Of a stretch of DNA of 64,000 bases, positions 19,155 to 28,362 are shown piece after piece (within the stretch, counting starts at the first letter, position 1; each line of letters starts with the position of its first letter). The notes under the pieces are model-generated. The model ran no database searches, was not told where the DNA came from, and worked only from the letters and a program-made list of their open reading frames with translations. The DNA comes from Stigmatella aurantiaca (GTDB lineage Bacteria; Myxococcota; Myxococcia; Myxococcales; Myxococcaceae), in contig NZ_FOAP01000006.1 of the NCBI RefSeq assembly GCF_900109545.1, positions 388,634 to 452,633 on the forward strand, read 5' to 3'. The translations under genes were made by a program, and so were the position numbers.

Positions 19155-19511
19155 TTAACGCGGGGAGCGGTTCAGCTCCAGGTCATCCAGGTGCCGCGCG
19201 ATGGCCCGCTCCTCCTCGACGGAGAGGTCGAGGAAGCGCACCCGCGCCGCCCCGCCCTGCGTCACCGGGAGCACCTCGCCCTTCACCTTCAGCTCATCCG
19301 GGGCGGTGGGCAGCAGCAGCCGCAGCTCCACCTGGGCCCCGCCCTCCAGCGTGCCGCCGCGAAGGGCGCACCCTCCCAGCGACAGGTCTCCCTCATAGGC
19401 CTCGAACCCCGCCTCGCTCCCGGCGCGCCGCACGAGGAAGCGCATGGGAACCCGGGGAGACTCTCGCCGCTCTTCCGCCCCGGATACCGGGGAAATCTTG
19501 CTCTCCGCCAT
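19155..19511 (-). CDS. PilZ-domain protein
   Basis: This 118-residue protein is a single PilZ domain. The N-terminal arginine motif RRESPRVPMRF and the DLSLGG motif ((D/N)xSxxG) are both intact, which predicts cyclic-di-GMP binding. It lies inside the nucleoside gene run, 17 bp downstream of the phosphorylase and 29 bp upstream of cdd. No functional link is known. It may be a passenger or a c-di-GMP-responsive partner. Confidence 0.87.
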   Translation of the reverse strand: MAESKISPVSGAEERRESPRVPMRFLVRRAGSEAGFEAYEGDLSLGGCALRGGTLEGGAQVELRLLLPTAPDELKVKGEVLPVTQGGAARVRFLDLSVEEERAIARHLDDLELNRSPR

Positions 19512-19528
19512 CGCAGTCGAATCCTTGC

Positions 19529-20359
19529 TCAGGTGCGTGCCACTCCGGGAAGAAAATCCGTGAGCAGCCGGGAAAAGATACCCGCTACGCGCTGGGCCGT
19601 CTCGGCCACCTCGTCGTGCGTGAGCAGCGCGGTGCCCACCCCCGCCGCCAGGTTGGTGATGCAGCTGATGCCCACCACGGGCACGCCCATGTGGCGGGCG
19701 GCCACCACCTCGGGCACCGTGCTCATGCCCACCGCGTCGGCCCCCAGGGTGCGCAGCATGCGAATCTCCGCGGGCGTCTCATAGGAGGGGCCCGCCACCA
19801 TGGCGTACACCCCCTCGCGCAGGGGCACGGCCACCCTGCGGGAGGACTCCAGCAGGTGCGCCCGGAGCGCCGGGGCGTACGCCTGGGACATGTCCGGAAA
19901 GCGCGTGCCCCAGCGGTCCTCGTTGGGCCCCGCCAGCACGTTCCACCCGGAGAGGTTGATGTGGTCGGTGATGACCATCAAATCCCCAGGGGCGAACTGG
20001 GGGTGGATGCCCCCCGCGGCGTTCGTCACCACCAGGGCGCGGATGCCCAGCGAGCACAGCACCCGCGCGGGCAAGGCCACCTGCGCGGGCGAGTACCCCT
20101 CGTAGGCATGCACGCGGCCCTGCATCGCCACCACCGGGGCGCCTCCCACCTCGCCGAGCACCAGCCGGCCCGCGTGGCCGGGCACCGAGGAGTGGGGAAA
20201 GTGGGGCAGCTCCGCGTAGGGGATGACCACCTTGCGCGCGAAGCTCTCGGCGAACGCCCCCAGGCCACTGCCCAGGATGAGGCCCACCTGGGGCAAGAGG
20301 CCGCCCGCGCGCTGCCGGACCGCCTGCACCGTCTCCTGGATTTGCTCGTAAAGTCCCAT
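19529..20359 (-). CDS. Purine nucleoside phosphorylase, trimeric PNP-I type
   Basis: From ATG 20359 the enzyme has 276 residues. It has the GSGLGAF phosphate loop, VTNAAGGIHP, TDHINLSG, GPSYETPAEIRML and the purine-binding Asn in CITNLAAG. These are hallmarks of trimeric PNPs that split inosine/guanosine (and deoxy forms) with phosphate into base plus (deoxy)ribose-1-phosphate. It is downstream of the Tsx-like porin gene and upstream of PilZ and cdd. A longer frame to 20749 is an artefact crossing the porin gene. Confidence 0.93.
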   Translation of the reverse strand: MGLYEQIQETVQAVRQRAGGLLPQVGLILGSGLGAFAESFARKVVIPYAELPHFPHSSVPGHAGRLVLGEVGGAPVVAMQGRVHAYEGYSPAQVALPARVLCSLGIRALVVTNAAGGIHPQFAPGDLMVITDHINLSGWNVLAGPNEDRWGTRFPDMSQAYAPALRAHLLESSRRVAVPLREGVYAMVAGPSYETPAEIRMLRTLGADAVGMSTVPEVVAARHMGVPVVGISCITNLAAGVGTALLTHDEVAETAQRVAGIFSRLLTDFLPGVART

Positions 20360-20423
20360 TCCCCCGCCAGCATACCCCAGCGGGCGGGGGGCCGGGCAGC
20401 CGCCCTTCAGCGGCGCGGGCGGA

Positions 20424-21290
20424 TTAGATGTTCCAGCGGACCATGCCCTGGAGCACGTTCTCGGTCTTGCCCTCGATGAGGTAGCGGTTCCAGGCCACCT
20501 GCCACTCGAAGCCCGCGTAGAGCTTGCCGGGGGTGAAGTGCAGGGGCTTGCCGAAGTCCCACAGGAACTGCGGCTGGGCGAGGAAGAACTGGTTGCCCTC
20601 GCTGCCCGCGTTGGCGCCCTTGCCGGCGCCCTCGCCGAACAGGCCCGTCTGGAAGAAGCCCGAGAGGATGAAGTCCTGGCTGAGGATGGAGAAGGACTTC
20701 TGGAAGGCCGCGCCCACCTGGAAGTCGATGCCCTCGAACGCGGCGTCATCGCGAATCACCGTCGTCACGTTCATGAAGTCCAGCACCGGCACCGCCAGAT
20801 CCCACTGCAGGCCGTAGTAGCTGAGCATGCCGAACTTCGCCACGTGCTCGGCCTCGTACTTGAGGGACACGTCCGACAGCAGCCCCCACTGGAACTGACG
20901 GCCCGTGGCCTTCTCGGCGATCTTCTTGGGCGACAGCGTCACGGTGATGCCGCCGAAGAAGCCGCCCCGCTCGTTGGGGATGAGATCGCTCGCGGCGGGG
21001 CTGTTGAAGGGCCCGGTGATGTCGTAATACAGGAACATCGTCCCGTACTCCCACGCCTGGAACGCCTTGATGGACAGGATGGTGCGGGAGCCATCCCCGT
21101 TGAAGTCCTTGTTGAAGCAGTCGATGGAGCCCCGGTAACGGCCAATCACGCCGTTGTCCTGCTTGATGTCGTCCCCATTGCCCGTCAGGCAGGGAGCGCG
21201 CAGCAGTTCGAACCAGACGCCCGCGTGGGCGTTGAGCGGGGACAGGAAGACGGCGAAGAGCGTGGCGGCGAGTAGGGCGCTGCGAAACAT
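20424..21290 (-). CDS. Tsx-like nucleoside-specific outer-membrane channel
   Basis: This 288-residue protein has a cleavable signal peptide (MFRSALLAATLFAVFLSPLNAHA). The mature sequence is rich in alternating aromatic/hydrophobic strands. Motifs include FQAWEYGTMFLYYDITGP, FGGITVTLSPK, YYGLQWDLAVPVLDFMNV and AGFEWQVAWNRYLI, and it ends in aromatic plus Ile, as beta-barrels do. The pattern resembles the nucleoside channel Tsx family. Position between two nucleoside phosphorylase genes supports nucleoside passage across the outer membrane. The assignment rests on pattern plus context. Confidence 0.78.
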   Translation of the reverse strand: MFRSALLAATLFAVFLSPLNAHAGVWFELLRAPCLTGNGDDIKQDNGVIGRYRGSIDCFNKDFNGDGSRTILSIKAFQAWEYGTMFLYYDITGPFNSPAASDLIPNERGGFFGGITVTLSPKKIAEKATGRQFQWGLLSDVSLKYEAEHVAKFGMLSYYGLQWDLAVPVLDFMNVTTVIRDDAAFEGIDFQVGAAFQKSFSILSQDFILSGFFQTGLFGEGAGKGANAGSEGNQFFLAQPQFLWDFGKPLHFTPGKLYAGFEWQVAWNRYLIEGKTENVLQGMVRWNI

Positions 21291-21373
21291 GGAGGGGCCT
21301 CCCGGTGGCCCCCCGATCTCGCACGAGACCCGTCAGGTCTTCAAGAAATGTGACGGACAGTTTGGAAAGGACT

Positions 21374-22678
21374 TTATTCCAGCCGTTCCACGACGAGCGG
21401 CCGGGGCGCGGGGATGTGCGCCCCAAACGAATACGCGGCCAGCAGGCGCTCCTGCACGTCCTTCAGGGGCCCCTCATTGTTGTAGTGCACGCGCACCACG
21501 GGCTCACCGGCCTTCACGGGCTCGCCCACCTTGCGCAGCAGGGTGAAGCCCACCGCCGGATCAATGAGGCTGTCCACCCGCTGCCGCCCCGCTCCCAGCG
21601 CCACCGCCGCCAGCCCCACCGCCTCGGTGTCGATGGCGGTGACGAAGCCGTCCACGGGGGCCGGCACGTCGCTCGTGGCCCGGGCCTGCGGCAGGCGGGA
21701 GTAATCGTCGATGGCGCGGGGGTCCCCGCCCTGCGCCTGGACAATCTCCTTCAGCTTGCGCAAGGCGCTGCCATCCGCCACGGCGCGCTGCAGCAATTCG
21801 CGGGCCTGCTCCGGCGTGGCGGCCTTCCCGCCGAGCACCAGCATCTCCGCGGTGAGCGCCAGCGTCACCTCGGTGTAGTCCTCCGGCGCCCGCCCGTGCA
21901 GCATCTCCACCGCCTCCACCACCTCCAGCGCGTTGCCCACCGCGCGCCCCAGCGGCTGATCCATGTCCGTCAGGAGCGCCGTCACCTTGCGGTTCATCGC
22001 CGTGCCCAGGGCAATCATCGTCCGCGCCAGGGCCCGCGCATCCTCCAGGCGCTTCATGAAGGCCCCGCTGCCCACCTTCACGTCCAGCACGAGCGCGTCG
22101 ATGCCCTCGGCCAGCTTCTTGCTCATGATGGAGCTGGCGATGAGCGGCAGGCAGTCCACCGTGGCCGTCACGTCCCGGAGCGCGTAGAGCTTCTTGTCCG
22201 CGGGGGCCAGCGTCGCCGTCTGGCCGATGAGGCACACGCCCACGTCCCGCACCAGCCGCCGGTAGTCCGCCACGGACAGGTCCACCCGGAACCCGGGGAT
22301 GGACTCCAGCTTGTCCAGGGTGCCCCCGGTGTGCCCCAGCCCCCGGCCGGAAATCATCGGCACGGGCACCCCACAGGCGGCCGCCAGCGGCGCCAGGCTC
22401 AGGGACACCTTGTCCCCCACCCCGCCGGTGGAGTGCTTGTCCACCTTGACGCCCGGCGTCTCGGACAGGTCCAGCACCTCGCCGGACTCGAGCATGGCCT
22501 GCGTCCAGGCGCCCAGCTCCTGGGCATTCAGCCCCCGGAAGACGACCGCCATGCACAGCGCGGACATCTGGTAATCCGGAACATCACCCCGGGTGTAAGC
22601 GGCGATGAATTCCCGGATGCTCCCGGGGGGCAGGGGGTGGCCGTCGCGCTTGGCCTTGATGAGCTCGTAGGGTCTCAC
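21374..22678 (-). CDS. Pyrimidine-nucleoside (thymidine) phosphorylase
   Basis: Starting at GTG 22678 gives 434 residues, the normal length of the family, and an N-terminus (VRPYELI) in the expected place. ATG 22720 is the alternative. The family signature is clear: DKHSTGGVGDKVS, SGRGLGHTGGTLDKLE, LIGQTATLAPADK and KVGSGAFM. The enzyme releases deoxyribose-1-phosphate or ribose-1-phosphate from thymidine, deoxyuridine and uridine. It is divergent from the BMP/ABC importer operon, with 92 bp holding both promoters. Thymidine-only or broad specificity (DeoA versus Pdp) cannot be settled by eye. Confidence 0.93.
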   Translation of the reverse strand: MRPYELIKAKRDGHPLPPGSIREFIAAYTRGDVPDYQMSALCMAVVFRGLNAQELGAWTQAMLESGEVLDLSETPGVKVDKHSTGGVGDKVSLSLAPLAAACGVPVPMISGRGLGHTGGTLDKLESIPGFRVDLSVADYRRLVRDVGVCLIGQTATLAPADKKLYALRDVTATVDCLPLIASSIMSKKLAEGIDALVLDVKVGSGAFMKRLEDARALARTMIALGTAMNRKVTALLTDMDQPLGRAVGNALEVVEAVEMLHGRAPEDYTEVTLALTAEMLVLGGKAATPEQARELLQRAVADGSALRKLKEIVQAQGGDPRAIDDYSRLPQARATSDVPAPVDGFVTAIDTEAVGLAAVALGAGRQRVDSLIDPAVGFTLLRKVGEPVKAGEPVVRVHYNNEGPLKDVQERLLAAYSFGAHIPAPRPLVVERLE

Positions 22679-22770
22679 GGGCTCAGGCCATAGCAGGAAC
22701 CCGGCCGGTGGGGTACCCATCACGAGCCAATCTCTTCCCTCACGTCCGTCATCTGGTAGATACGAGCCCC

Positions 22771-23982
22771 ATGACCCGAACCCTCCGCCTCTCCGTCCTG
22801 GCCGTCGCCGCGATCCTGGGCGCGTGCAAGAAGGAACAGCCCGCCGCCCCTGCCCCTGCCGCCGGACAACAGCAGGCGCAGGGCCAGGCCGCTCCCCCCG
22901 CCGCGAAGACCCGCAAGGTGGGCCTCATCACCGACGTGGGCGGCCGCGGCGACAACTCCTTCAATGACGCCGGGTTGCGCGGCCTGGAGCTCTGGGCCTC
23001 GGGCAAGAAGTACGAGGGCGGCAAGTACGTCACCGCCTCGCCGGAGGACATCCAGAAGACCCTCACCCCGGACCTGCGCGCGCTCCAGTCCCCCATCACC
23101 CCGCAGCCCATCGAGCCGCTGGTCATCCAGAGCAAGTCCCCGGAAGACTACGAGCCCAACCTCCAGCTCCTGGTGGACCAGGGCGCCGACCTGTCCGTGG
23201 GCAACGGCTTCATGCTGGAGACGGCGGTGGAGACCATCGCCAAGCGCAACCCCAACTCCCAGTTCCTGCTCATCGACAGCCCCCTGCTGGACGCGTCCGC
23301 GGGCAACAAGCCCTACACGCTGCCCAACGTGCGCACCGTCACGTTCAAGGAGCACGAGGGCAGCTTCCTGGTCGGCGCGCTGGCGGGCCTGGTGACGAAG
23401 ACGGGCAAGGTGGGCTTCGTGGGCGGCATGGAGGTGCCCCTCATCAAGCGCTTCGAGGCGGGCTACCGCGCGGGCGTGAAGGCCACCCAGCCGAAGGCCT
23501 CCGAGTCCCTGCTGGCCGTCTACTCGGGCAGCTTCGACAACGTGGCGGCCGGCAAGCAGGTGGCGCAGGACCTCATCTCCAAGGGCGCGGACGTCATCTA
23601 CCACGCCGCGGGCGCCGACGGGCTGGGCGTCATCAAGGCGGTGGAGGAGGCGCGCGCCGCGGGCAAGTCCGTCTACGCCATCGGCGTGGACTCGGATCAG
23701 TCGCACCTGGCCCCCGAGGCGGTGCTGACCTCCATGCTCAAGCACGTGGACCTGGCCGTGTACGAGGCGGCCAAGGACCTGGCCGCGGGCAAGTTCACCC
23801 CGGGTGACCAGCTGCTGGGCCTCAAGGAGGGCGGCGTGGGCTACGCCGAGGTGCGCGTGGACTTCCCCGGCAAGGCCGAGGCCCTGCAGAAGGTGGAAGC
23901 GCTGCGCCAGCGCATCGTCTCGGGAGACCTGAAGGTCCCCGCATCCGTGGACGAAGTCTCCTCCTTCCAAGTCTCGCCCTGA
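22771..23982 (+). CDS. BMP-family nucleoside-binding lipoprotein
   Basis: This 403-residue lipoprotein (lipobox LGAC) starts at ATG 22771. It has the basic membrane protein/PnrA fold motifs: VGLITDVGGRGDNSFNDAG, FKEHEGSFLVGALAGL, GFVGGMEVPLIKRFEAGYRAG, IYHAAGADGLGVI and AIGVDSDQS. Members bind purine nucleosides and deliver them to the ABC importer encoded directly downstream. An insertion of about 60 residues after the first strand (GLELWASGKKYEGG to EDYEPNLQLL) is longer than usual. Confidence 0.92.
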   Translation: MTRTLRLSVLAVAAILGACKKEQPAAPAPAAGQQQAQGQAAPPAAKTRKVGLITDVGGRGDNSFNDAGLRGLELWASGKKYEGGKYVTASPEDIQKTLTPDLRALQSPITPQPIEPLVIQSKSPEDYEPNLQLLVDQGADLSVGNGFMLETAVETIAKRNPNSQFLLIDSPLLDASAGNKPYTLPNVRTVTFKEHEGSFLVGALAGLVTKTGKVGFVGGMEVPLIKRFEAGYRAGVKATQPKASESLLAVYSGSFDNVAAGKQVAQDLISKGADVIYHAAGADGLGVIKAVEEARAAGKSVYAIGVDSDQSHLAPEAVLTSMLKHVDLAVYEAAKDLAAGKFTPGDQLLGLKEGGVGYAEVRVDFPGKAEALQKVEALRQRIVSGDLKVPASVDEVSSFQVSP

Positions 23983-25487
23983 TCTCCCTTCGCCACATCC
24001 ACAAGCAGTTCGGTGGCGTCGCCGCGCTGGACGACGTGTCGCTCGAGATCCGCGCGGGGGAGCTGCTCGCGCTGGTCGGTGAGAACGGCGCGGGCAAGTC
24101 CAGCCTGATGAACGTCCTGTACGGGCTCTACCACCCGGACGCGGGCGACATCCTGCTCGACGGCAAGCCGGTCCGCTTCAAGAGCCCCCGGGACGCCATC
24201 GCCCGGGGCATCGGCATGGTGCACCAGCACTTCATGCTGGTGCCCACGTTGACGGTGGCCGAGAACGTGGTGCTCGGCCGCGAGCCCTCGCGCTGGGGGC
24301 GCATGGACCCGGAGCGCGCGTGCGCCGAGGTGGCCGCCACGTGCCAGCGCTTCGGGTTCCAGTTGGATCCGCGCGCCCGCGTGGACTCGCTCAGCGTGGG
24401 CTCGCAGCAGAAGGTGGAGATCGTCAAGGCGCTGCACCGCGGCGCCAAGGTGCTCATCCTGGACGAGCCCACCGCGGTGCTGACGCCCCAGGAGTCCGAG
24501 GACCTGTTCCGCGTGGCGCGGGGCCTGGCGGCCCAGGGCCACACGGTGGTCTTCATCAGCCACAAGCTGCGCGAGGTGCTCAGCGTGGCCGAGCGCATCG
24601 CGGTGATGCGGCGCGGCAAGCTCGTCGCCGAGGTGAAGGCGGCTGAGACTTCGGCGAGCGTCCTGGCGAACCTCATGGTGGGCGAGAGCCGCACCGGGCC
24701 CTCGGTGGCCGAGCCCTACCAGCCGCCCACCGGCAGCGTGGTCGTCTCGGTGGAGGGCCTCACGGCGCGCACCGACGAGGGGCGCCCGGCGCTGCAAGGG
24801 GTGACGCTCGAGGTGCACTCCGGGGAAATCGTCGGCATCGCCGGCGTGGACGGCAACGGCCAGCGCGAGCTGGCCGAGGTGCTCACCGGCCTGCGCCCCA
24901 TGGAGGGCGGCCAGGGCGCGCTGCTGGGCAAGCCGCTGCGACACCTCACGCCCGCCGAGGCCCGGCGCCGGGGGGTGGGCCACATCCCGGAGGACCGGCT
25001 CAAGCGCGCGGTCGTCAAAGGCATGAGCGTGGAGGAGAACGTGTCGCTGGGGCGCCAGGACCAGCCCCCCTTCACGCGGGGCCTCTGGCTGGACTTCGCC
25101 GGGCGGCGCGAGCGCACGCGGTCGCTGCTGGCCGCCTACGACGTGCGGCCCCAGGATCCCCAGGTGGCCATCCAGGGGCTGTCGGGCGGCAACCAGCAGA
25201 AGGTGGTGGTGGCGCGCGAACTGGACACCCGGCCGAAGCTGGTGGTGGCGGTGCAGCCCACGCGCGGGCTGGACATCAGCGCGGTGGCCCAGGTGCAGGC
25301 CCGGCTGCGCGAGGAGCGGGCCCTGGGCGCGGGCGTGCTGCTCATCTCGCTGGACCTGGAAGAGGTGCTGGCCCTGTCGGACCGCGTCTACGTGCTCTTC
25401 GAGGGGCGTGTGACGGGAACCTTCACCCGGCCCGAGTTCGACGAACAGGAGATGGGCCGGCGCATGATGGGAGCGGACCATGGGTGA
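23979..25487 (+). CDS. Nucleoside ABC importer, duplicated ATP-binding protein
   Basis: It carries two fused ABC domains (about 502 residues). The first has GENGAGKSS, LSVGSQQKVEIVKAL and ILDEPT. The second has GVDGNGQRE and LSGGNQQKVVVAREL, but VVAVQPTRG in place of a Walker B Glu, as in the YufO/RbsA branch. The nearest normal start (GTG 24036) would remove the family's conserved first strand. The only candidate giving the expected N-terminus (ISLRHIHKQFGG) is CTG 23979, which overlaps the upstream TGA as CTGA. The start is therefore uncertain. It overlaps the permease gene by 8 bp. Confidence 0.9.
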   Translation: MISLRHIHKQFGGVAALDDVSLEIRAGELLALVGENGAGKSSLMNVLYGLYHPDAGDILLDGKPVRFKSPRDAIARGIGMVHQHFMLVPTLTVAENVVLGREPSRWGRMDPERACAEVAATCQRFGFQLDPRARVDSLSVGSQQKVEIVKALHRGAKVLILDEPTAVLTPQESEDLFRVARGLAAQGHTVVFISHKLREVLSVAERIAVMRRGKLVAEVKAAETSASVLANLMVGESRTGPSVAEPYQPPTGSVVVSVEGLTARTDEGRPALQGVTLEVHSGEIVGIAGVDGNGQRELAEVLTGLRPMEGGQGALLGKPLRHLTPAEARRRGVGHIPEDRLKRAVVKGMSVEENVSLGRQDQPPFTRGLWLDFAGRRERTRSLLAAYDVRPQDPQVAIQGLSGGNQQKVVVARELDTRPKLVVAVQPTRGLDISAVAQVQARLREERALGAGVLLISLDLEEVLALSDRVYVLFEGRVTGTFTRPEFDEQEMGRRMMGADHG

Positions 25488-26592
25488 GCGCTGGCGCTCG
25501 GCGGTACCGTCCCTGCTCTCCGTGGCGCTCGCCCTGGGGGTGTGCTGGGTGGCCATCGCGCTCACGCGGGACGCGGAGGTGGCGGGCGAGGCCTACCTGC
25601 AGATGCTCTACGGTGGCCTGGGCCAGTGGCCCCGGTTCCTGGAGACCGGGGACGTGGGCACCCTCACCCGGCCCCTGGGCGAAGCGGCCATCAAGGCCGC
25701 CATCCTTCTATTGACGGGCCTGTCCGTGGCGGTGGCCTTCAAGGCGGGCCTGTTCAACATCGGCGCCCAGGGCCAGATGCTGCTGGGCGCGCTCATGGCG
25801 GCCCTGGCCGGCGCGCACCTCTCCCTGCCCTCGGTGCTGCACGTGCCCGTGGCGCTGCTGGCCGCGGCGGTGGCCGGCGCGGCCTGGGCCCTCATCGCCG
25901 CGGCGCTCAAGCTGTTGCGCGGCGTGCACGAGGTCATCAGCACCATCATGCTCAACTGGGTGGCGGTGAGCCTGGTGGACAACTGGCTGGCCGTGGGCCC
26001 CCTGCGGGCCAGCGTCAGCGGGGGCCACTCCATCTCCGGCACGGCGGAAATCCTCCCCAGCGCGCAGTTGCCCCGGATGCTCGGGGACTTGTCGCGGCTC
26101 AACCTGGGCTTCGTGCTGGCGCTCGTCATCGCCCTGCTCGTGTGGGTGGGGCTGTTCCGGACGCGCCGGGGCTTCGAGATCCGCGCGGCGGGCCTGGGGG
26201 CCGAGGCGGCCCGGACGGCGGGCATCGCCGTGAAGCAGCGCACGGCGGAGGCCATGGGCCTGGCGGGCGCGCTGGCGGGCCTGGCGGGCGCGCTGCTGGT
26301 GCTGGGCACCGAGTTCCGCTACCCCGGCTCGCTGGGGGCCCCCTACGGCTTCGACGGCATCGCCATCGCCCTCATCGGCAACAGCCACCCGGTGGGCGTC
26401 ACCCTGTCGGCCCTGTTCTTCGGCATCCTGCGCGCGGGCGGCACGCGGATGCAGCTTTTGGGCGTCCACAAGAGCTTCCCGGAGCTCATCCAGGGGCTCG
26501 CGCTGCTGTTCGTCGCGGGCCGACTGGTGTGGCTGAGCCTGCTGCGCAAGCGCCGCGCCGTGTCCGCTTCCACCGAGGTGCCCCGTGCTTGA
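25480..26592 (+). CDS. Nucleoside ABC importer permease 1
   Basis: This 370-residue membrane protein has about eight to nine hydrophobic helices. It has the BPD_transp_2 signature region GLFNIGAQGQMLLGAL, HEVISTIMLNWVAV and GLAGALLVLG, close to YufP/NupP-type permeases of the BMP-dependent nucleoside transporters. The start at ATG 25480 overlaps the ATPase gene by 8 bp, and the end overlaps the second permease by 8 bp. A single transcript is expected from 22771 to 27514. Confidence 0.92.
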   Translation: MGERWRSAVPSLLSVALALGVCWVAIALTRDAEVAGEAYLQMLYGGLGQWPRFLETGDVGTLTRPLGEAAIKAAILLLTGLSVAVAFKAGLFNIGAQGQMLLGALMAALAGAHLSLPSVLHVPVALLAAAVAGAAWALIAAALKLLRGVHEVISTIMLNWVAVSLVDNWLAVGPLRASVSGGHSISGTAEILPSAQLPRMLGDLSRLNLGFVLALVIALLVWVGLFRTRRGFEIRAAGLGAEAARTAGIAVKQRTAEAMGLAGALAGLAGALLVLGTEFRYPGSLGAPYGFDGIAIALIGNSHPVGVTLSALFFGILRAGGTRMQLLGVHKSFPELIQGLALLFVAGRLVWLSLLRKRRAVSASTEVPRA

Positions 26593-27514
26593 GCTGCTCG
26601 AGGCCCTGCTGTTCTCCACCCTGGACGCGGCGCCCGCGCTCATCTTCGCGGCGCTCGGGGGGGTGCTCTCCGAGCGCGCCGGCGTGGTGAACGTGGGGCT
26701 GGAAGGCCAGATGCGCGTGGGCGCCTTCTGCGCGGCGGTGGCGGCCCTGTCGATGCCCACCCCCCTGGCGGTGATGGTGGGCATGGTGGCCGGCGCGGGC
26801 CTGGCCTCGGTGCATGGCTACCTGAGCATCCGGTGGCGCTCGGATCAGGTGGTGTCCGGCATGGCCATCAACCTGGTGGCCATGGCGGGGGGCACCTTCC
26901 TCCTGGAGGCGCTCTACAGCCCCAACGGCACGCCGCCCATCGCGCAGCTGCCGCGCTGGACCCTGCCGGGACTCGCCGAGGTGCCCCTCCTGCGCGCCCT
27001 CTCGAACCACCCGAGCCTGGCGTACCTGGCGCTGCTGCTGCCCTTCGTCTTCCATGCCGTGCTGCACCACACCCCCGTGGGCCTGCGGCTGCGCGCCGTG
27101 GGCGAGAAGCCGCACGCGGTGGCCACCCTGGGGCTGAGCGTGGCGGCCCTGCGCTGGGGCGCGGTGGTGGGCGGGGGCCTGCTCGCCGGCCTGGGCGGCG
27201 CGGTGCTCTCCACCGCCGTGCTGGACCGCTTCGAGCAACACACCCCCGCGGGCCTGGGCTTCATGGCCCTGGCGGCCGTGGTGTTTGGCCGGTGGACCCC
27301 CCTGGGGGCCTTCGCCGCCGCCCTCTTCTTCTCCTTCGGCAACGCCCTGCGCATCGGCCTGGCCTCCAGCGCCCCGGGCCTGCTCGACGTCATCCCCCAA
27401 GGCTTCCTGCTCGCCCTGCCCTACCTGCTCACGCTGATTCTCCTGGCCGTCCAGGGACAACGCAGCAGCGCCCCCGCGGCCCTGGGCACCCCCTACGAGC
27501 AAGAGTCGCGCTGA
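26585..27514 (+). CDS. Nucleoside ABC importer permease 2
   Basis: This 309-residue membrane protein (GTG start) is of the BPD_transp_2 family, with SERAGVVNVGLEGQMRVGAF, SDQVVSGMAINLVAM and GLGFMALAAVVFGRWTP. It matches the YufQ/NupQ-type second permease of the nucleoside importer. Its first codons overlap the end of permease 1. It closes the four-gene operon of binding lipoprotein, double ATPase and two permeases. Confidence 0.92.
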   Translation: MLELLEALLFSTLDAAPALIFAALGGVLSERAGVVNVGLEGQMRVGAFCAAVAALSMPTPLAVMVGMVAGAGLASVHGYLSIRWRSDQVVSGMAINLVAMAGGTFLLEALYSPNGTPPIAQLPRWTLPGLAEVPLLRALSNHPSLAYLALLLPFVFHAVLHHTPVGLRLRAVGEKPHAVATLGLSVAALRWGAVVGGGLLAGLGGAVLSTAVLDRFEQHTPAGLGFMALAAVVFGRWTPLGAFAAALFFSFGNALRIGLASSAPGLLDVIPQGFLLALPYLLTLILLAVQGQRSSAPAALGTPYEQESR

Positions 27515-27789
27515 AGGCAGCCCCTCCCGTGGCGTTGGGGTCGAGCCGACCTGGGTCTTTTGAGCCCAAGGGTTGGCTTTGACCCCTGCGCTTTTGCCTA
27601 CCTTTCATGCCATTCTCAAATTCTAAGAATAAGTGACTTTCCCAACCCTCTGCCGTTGCTTGGGAATCTCTTCCCTAGCCTCAAAACTCGGGAAAAAATT
27701 AAGTCGCTGAAAACTAGGCACGCATCTCGCAGGTGGGATGATTCCTCACGGAACTTCGACCAACCTGGGTCCCTTCAAGGGGGTGCGAG

Positions 27790-28356
27790 ATGATGGCGAC
27801 GACGGCAACGACGGCAACCCCTCGCAAAGCCCTGTCGGTGGATTCCCAGGCGCTCCACCGCATGCGGTCCTTCCCAATGGAAGGCGGGGAGGCCACCAAC
27901 AACGTGGTTTCCCTGGAAGCCTACCTGCGCGAGTCCCTGCCGGTGGAGCTGGGCCGCGTGGCCGAGGAAGTCATCGGGCAGATGGCAGGCGAGGGCCGCC
28001 TGGCAGGCATCGAGGTGCTCTACCACCTGGCCGAGGAGCCCGTGCAGGTGGAGCTGCCCCGGCGCCCGTTCGAGCAGGTGGTGGAGCTGCTCGTGGCCGC
28101 CTCCGCCCAGGCGATGCAGGGGGTGGCCGGCAAGCCCCACGTGCTGCGCGTCATCATCGAGGCGGCGGATGCGTTCGGTGACTACGGCCCGCGCCTGCGG
28201 CTGCAGGACACCGGCGAGGCCGTCCCCGCCGCCACGCTCGAGGCGGTGGCCGAGCGCGTGGAGAAGCTCGGCGCGAAGCTGACGGTGAAGACCCGGCCCT
28301 CGGGTGGGAACATCTTCGTGGTGGAGATGCCGCCCGAGGAGCTCGCTTCCTGGTAG
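27790..28356 (+). CDS. Hypothetical protein with a degenerate histidine-kinase-type ATPase domain
   Basis: This 188-residue protein starts at ATG 27790 or 27793 after a GGGGGTG site. The C-terminal 120 residues follow the order of a GHKL/HATPase domain: an N-box-like helix (FEQVVELLVAASAQAM), a G1-box-like LQDTGEAVP, and a final strand GGNIFVVEMP. The N-box Asn and the second glycine of the G1 box are missing, and no phospho-accepting His region exists. It probably does not bind ATP normally. It follows a 275-bp AT-richer intergenic stretch containing ATTCTAAGAAT. Role unknown. Confidence 0.6.
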   Translation: MMATTATTATPRKALSVDSQALHRMRSFPMEGGEATNNVVSLEAYLRESLPVELGRVAEEVIGQMAGEGRLAGIEVLYHLAEEPVQVELPRRPFEQVVELLVAASAQAMQGVAGKPHVLRVIIEAADAFGDYGPRLRLQDTGEAVPAATLEAVAERVEKLGAKLTVKTRPSGGNIFVVEMPPEELASW

Positions 28357-28362
28357 CCGCCG

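Noticed and set aside
27570..27590. A TGGC...TGC sigma-54-like site before the HATPase-like gene
   Set aside because: The spacing between GG and GC is 11 nt instead of 10, and the -12 element is poor.
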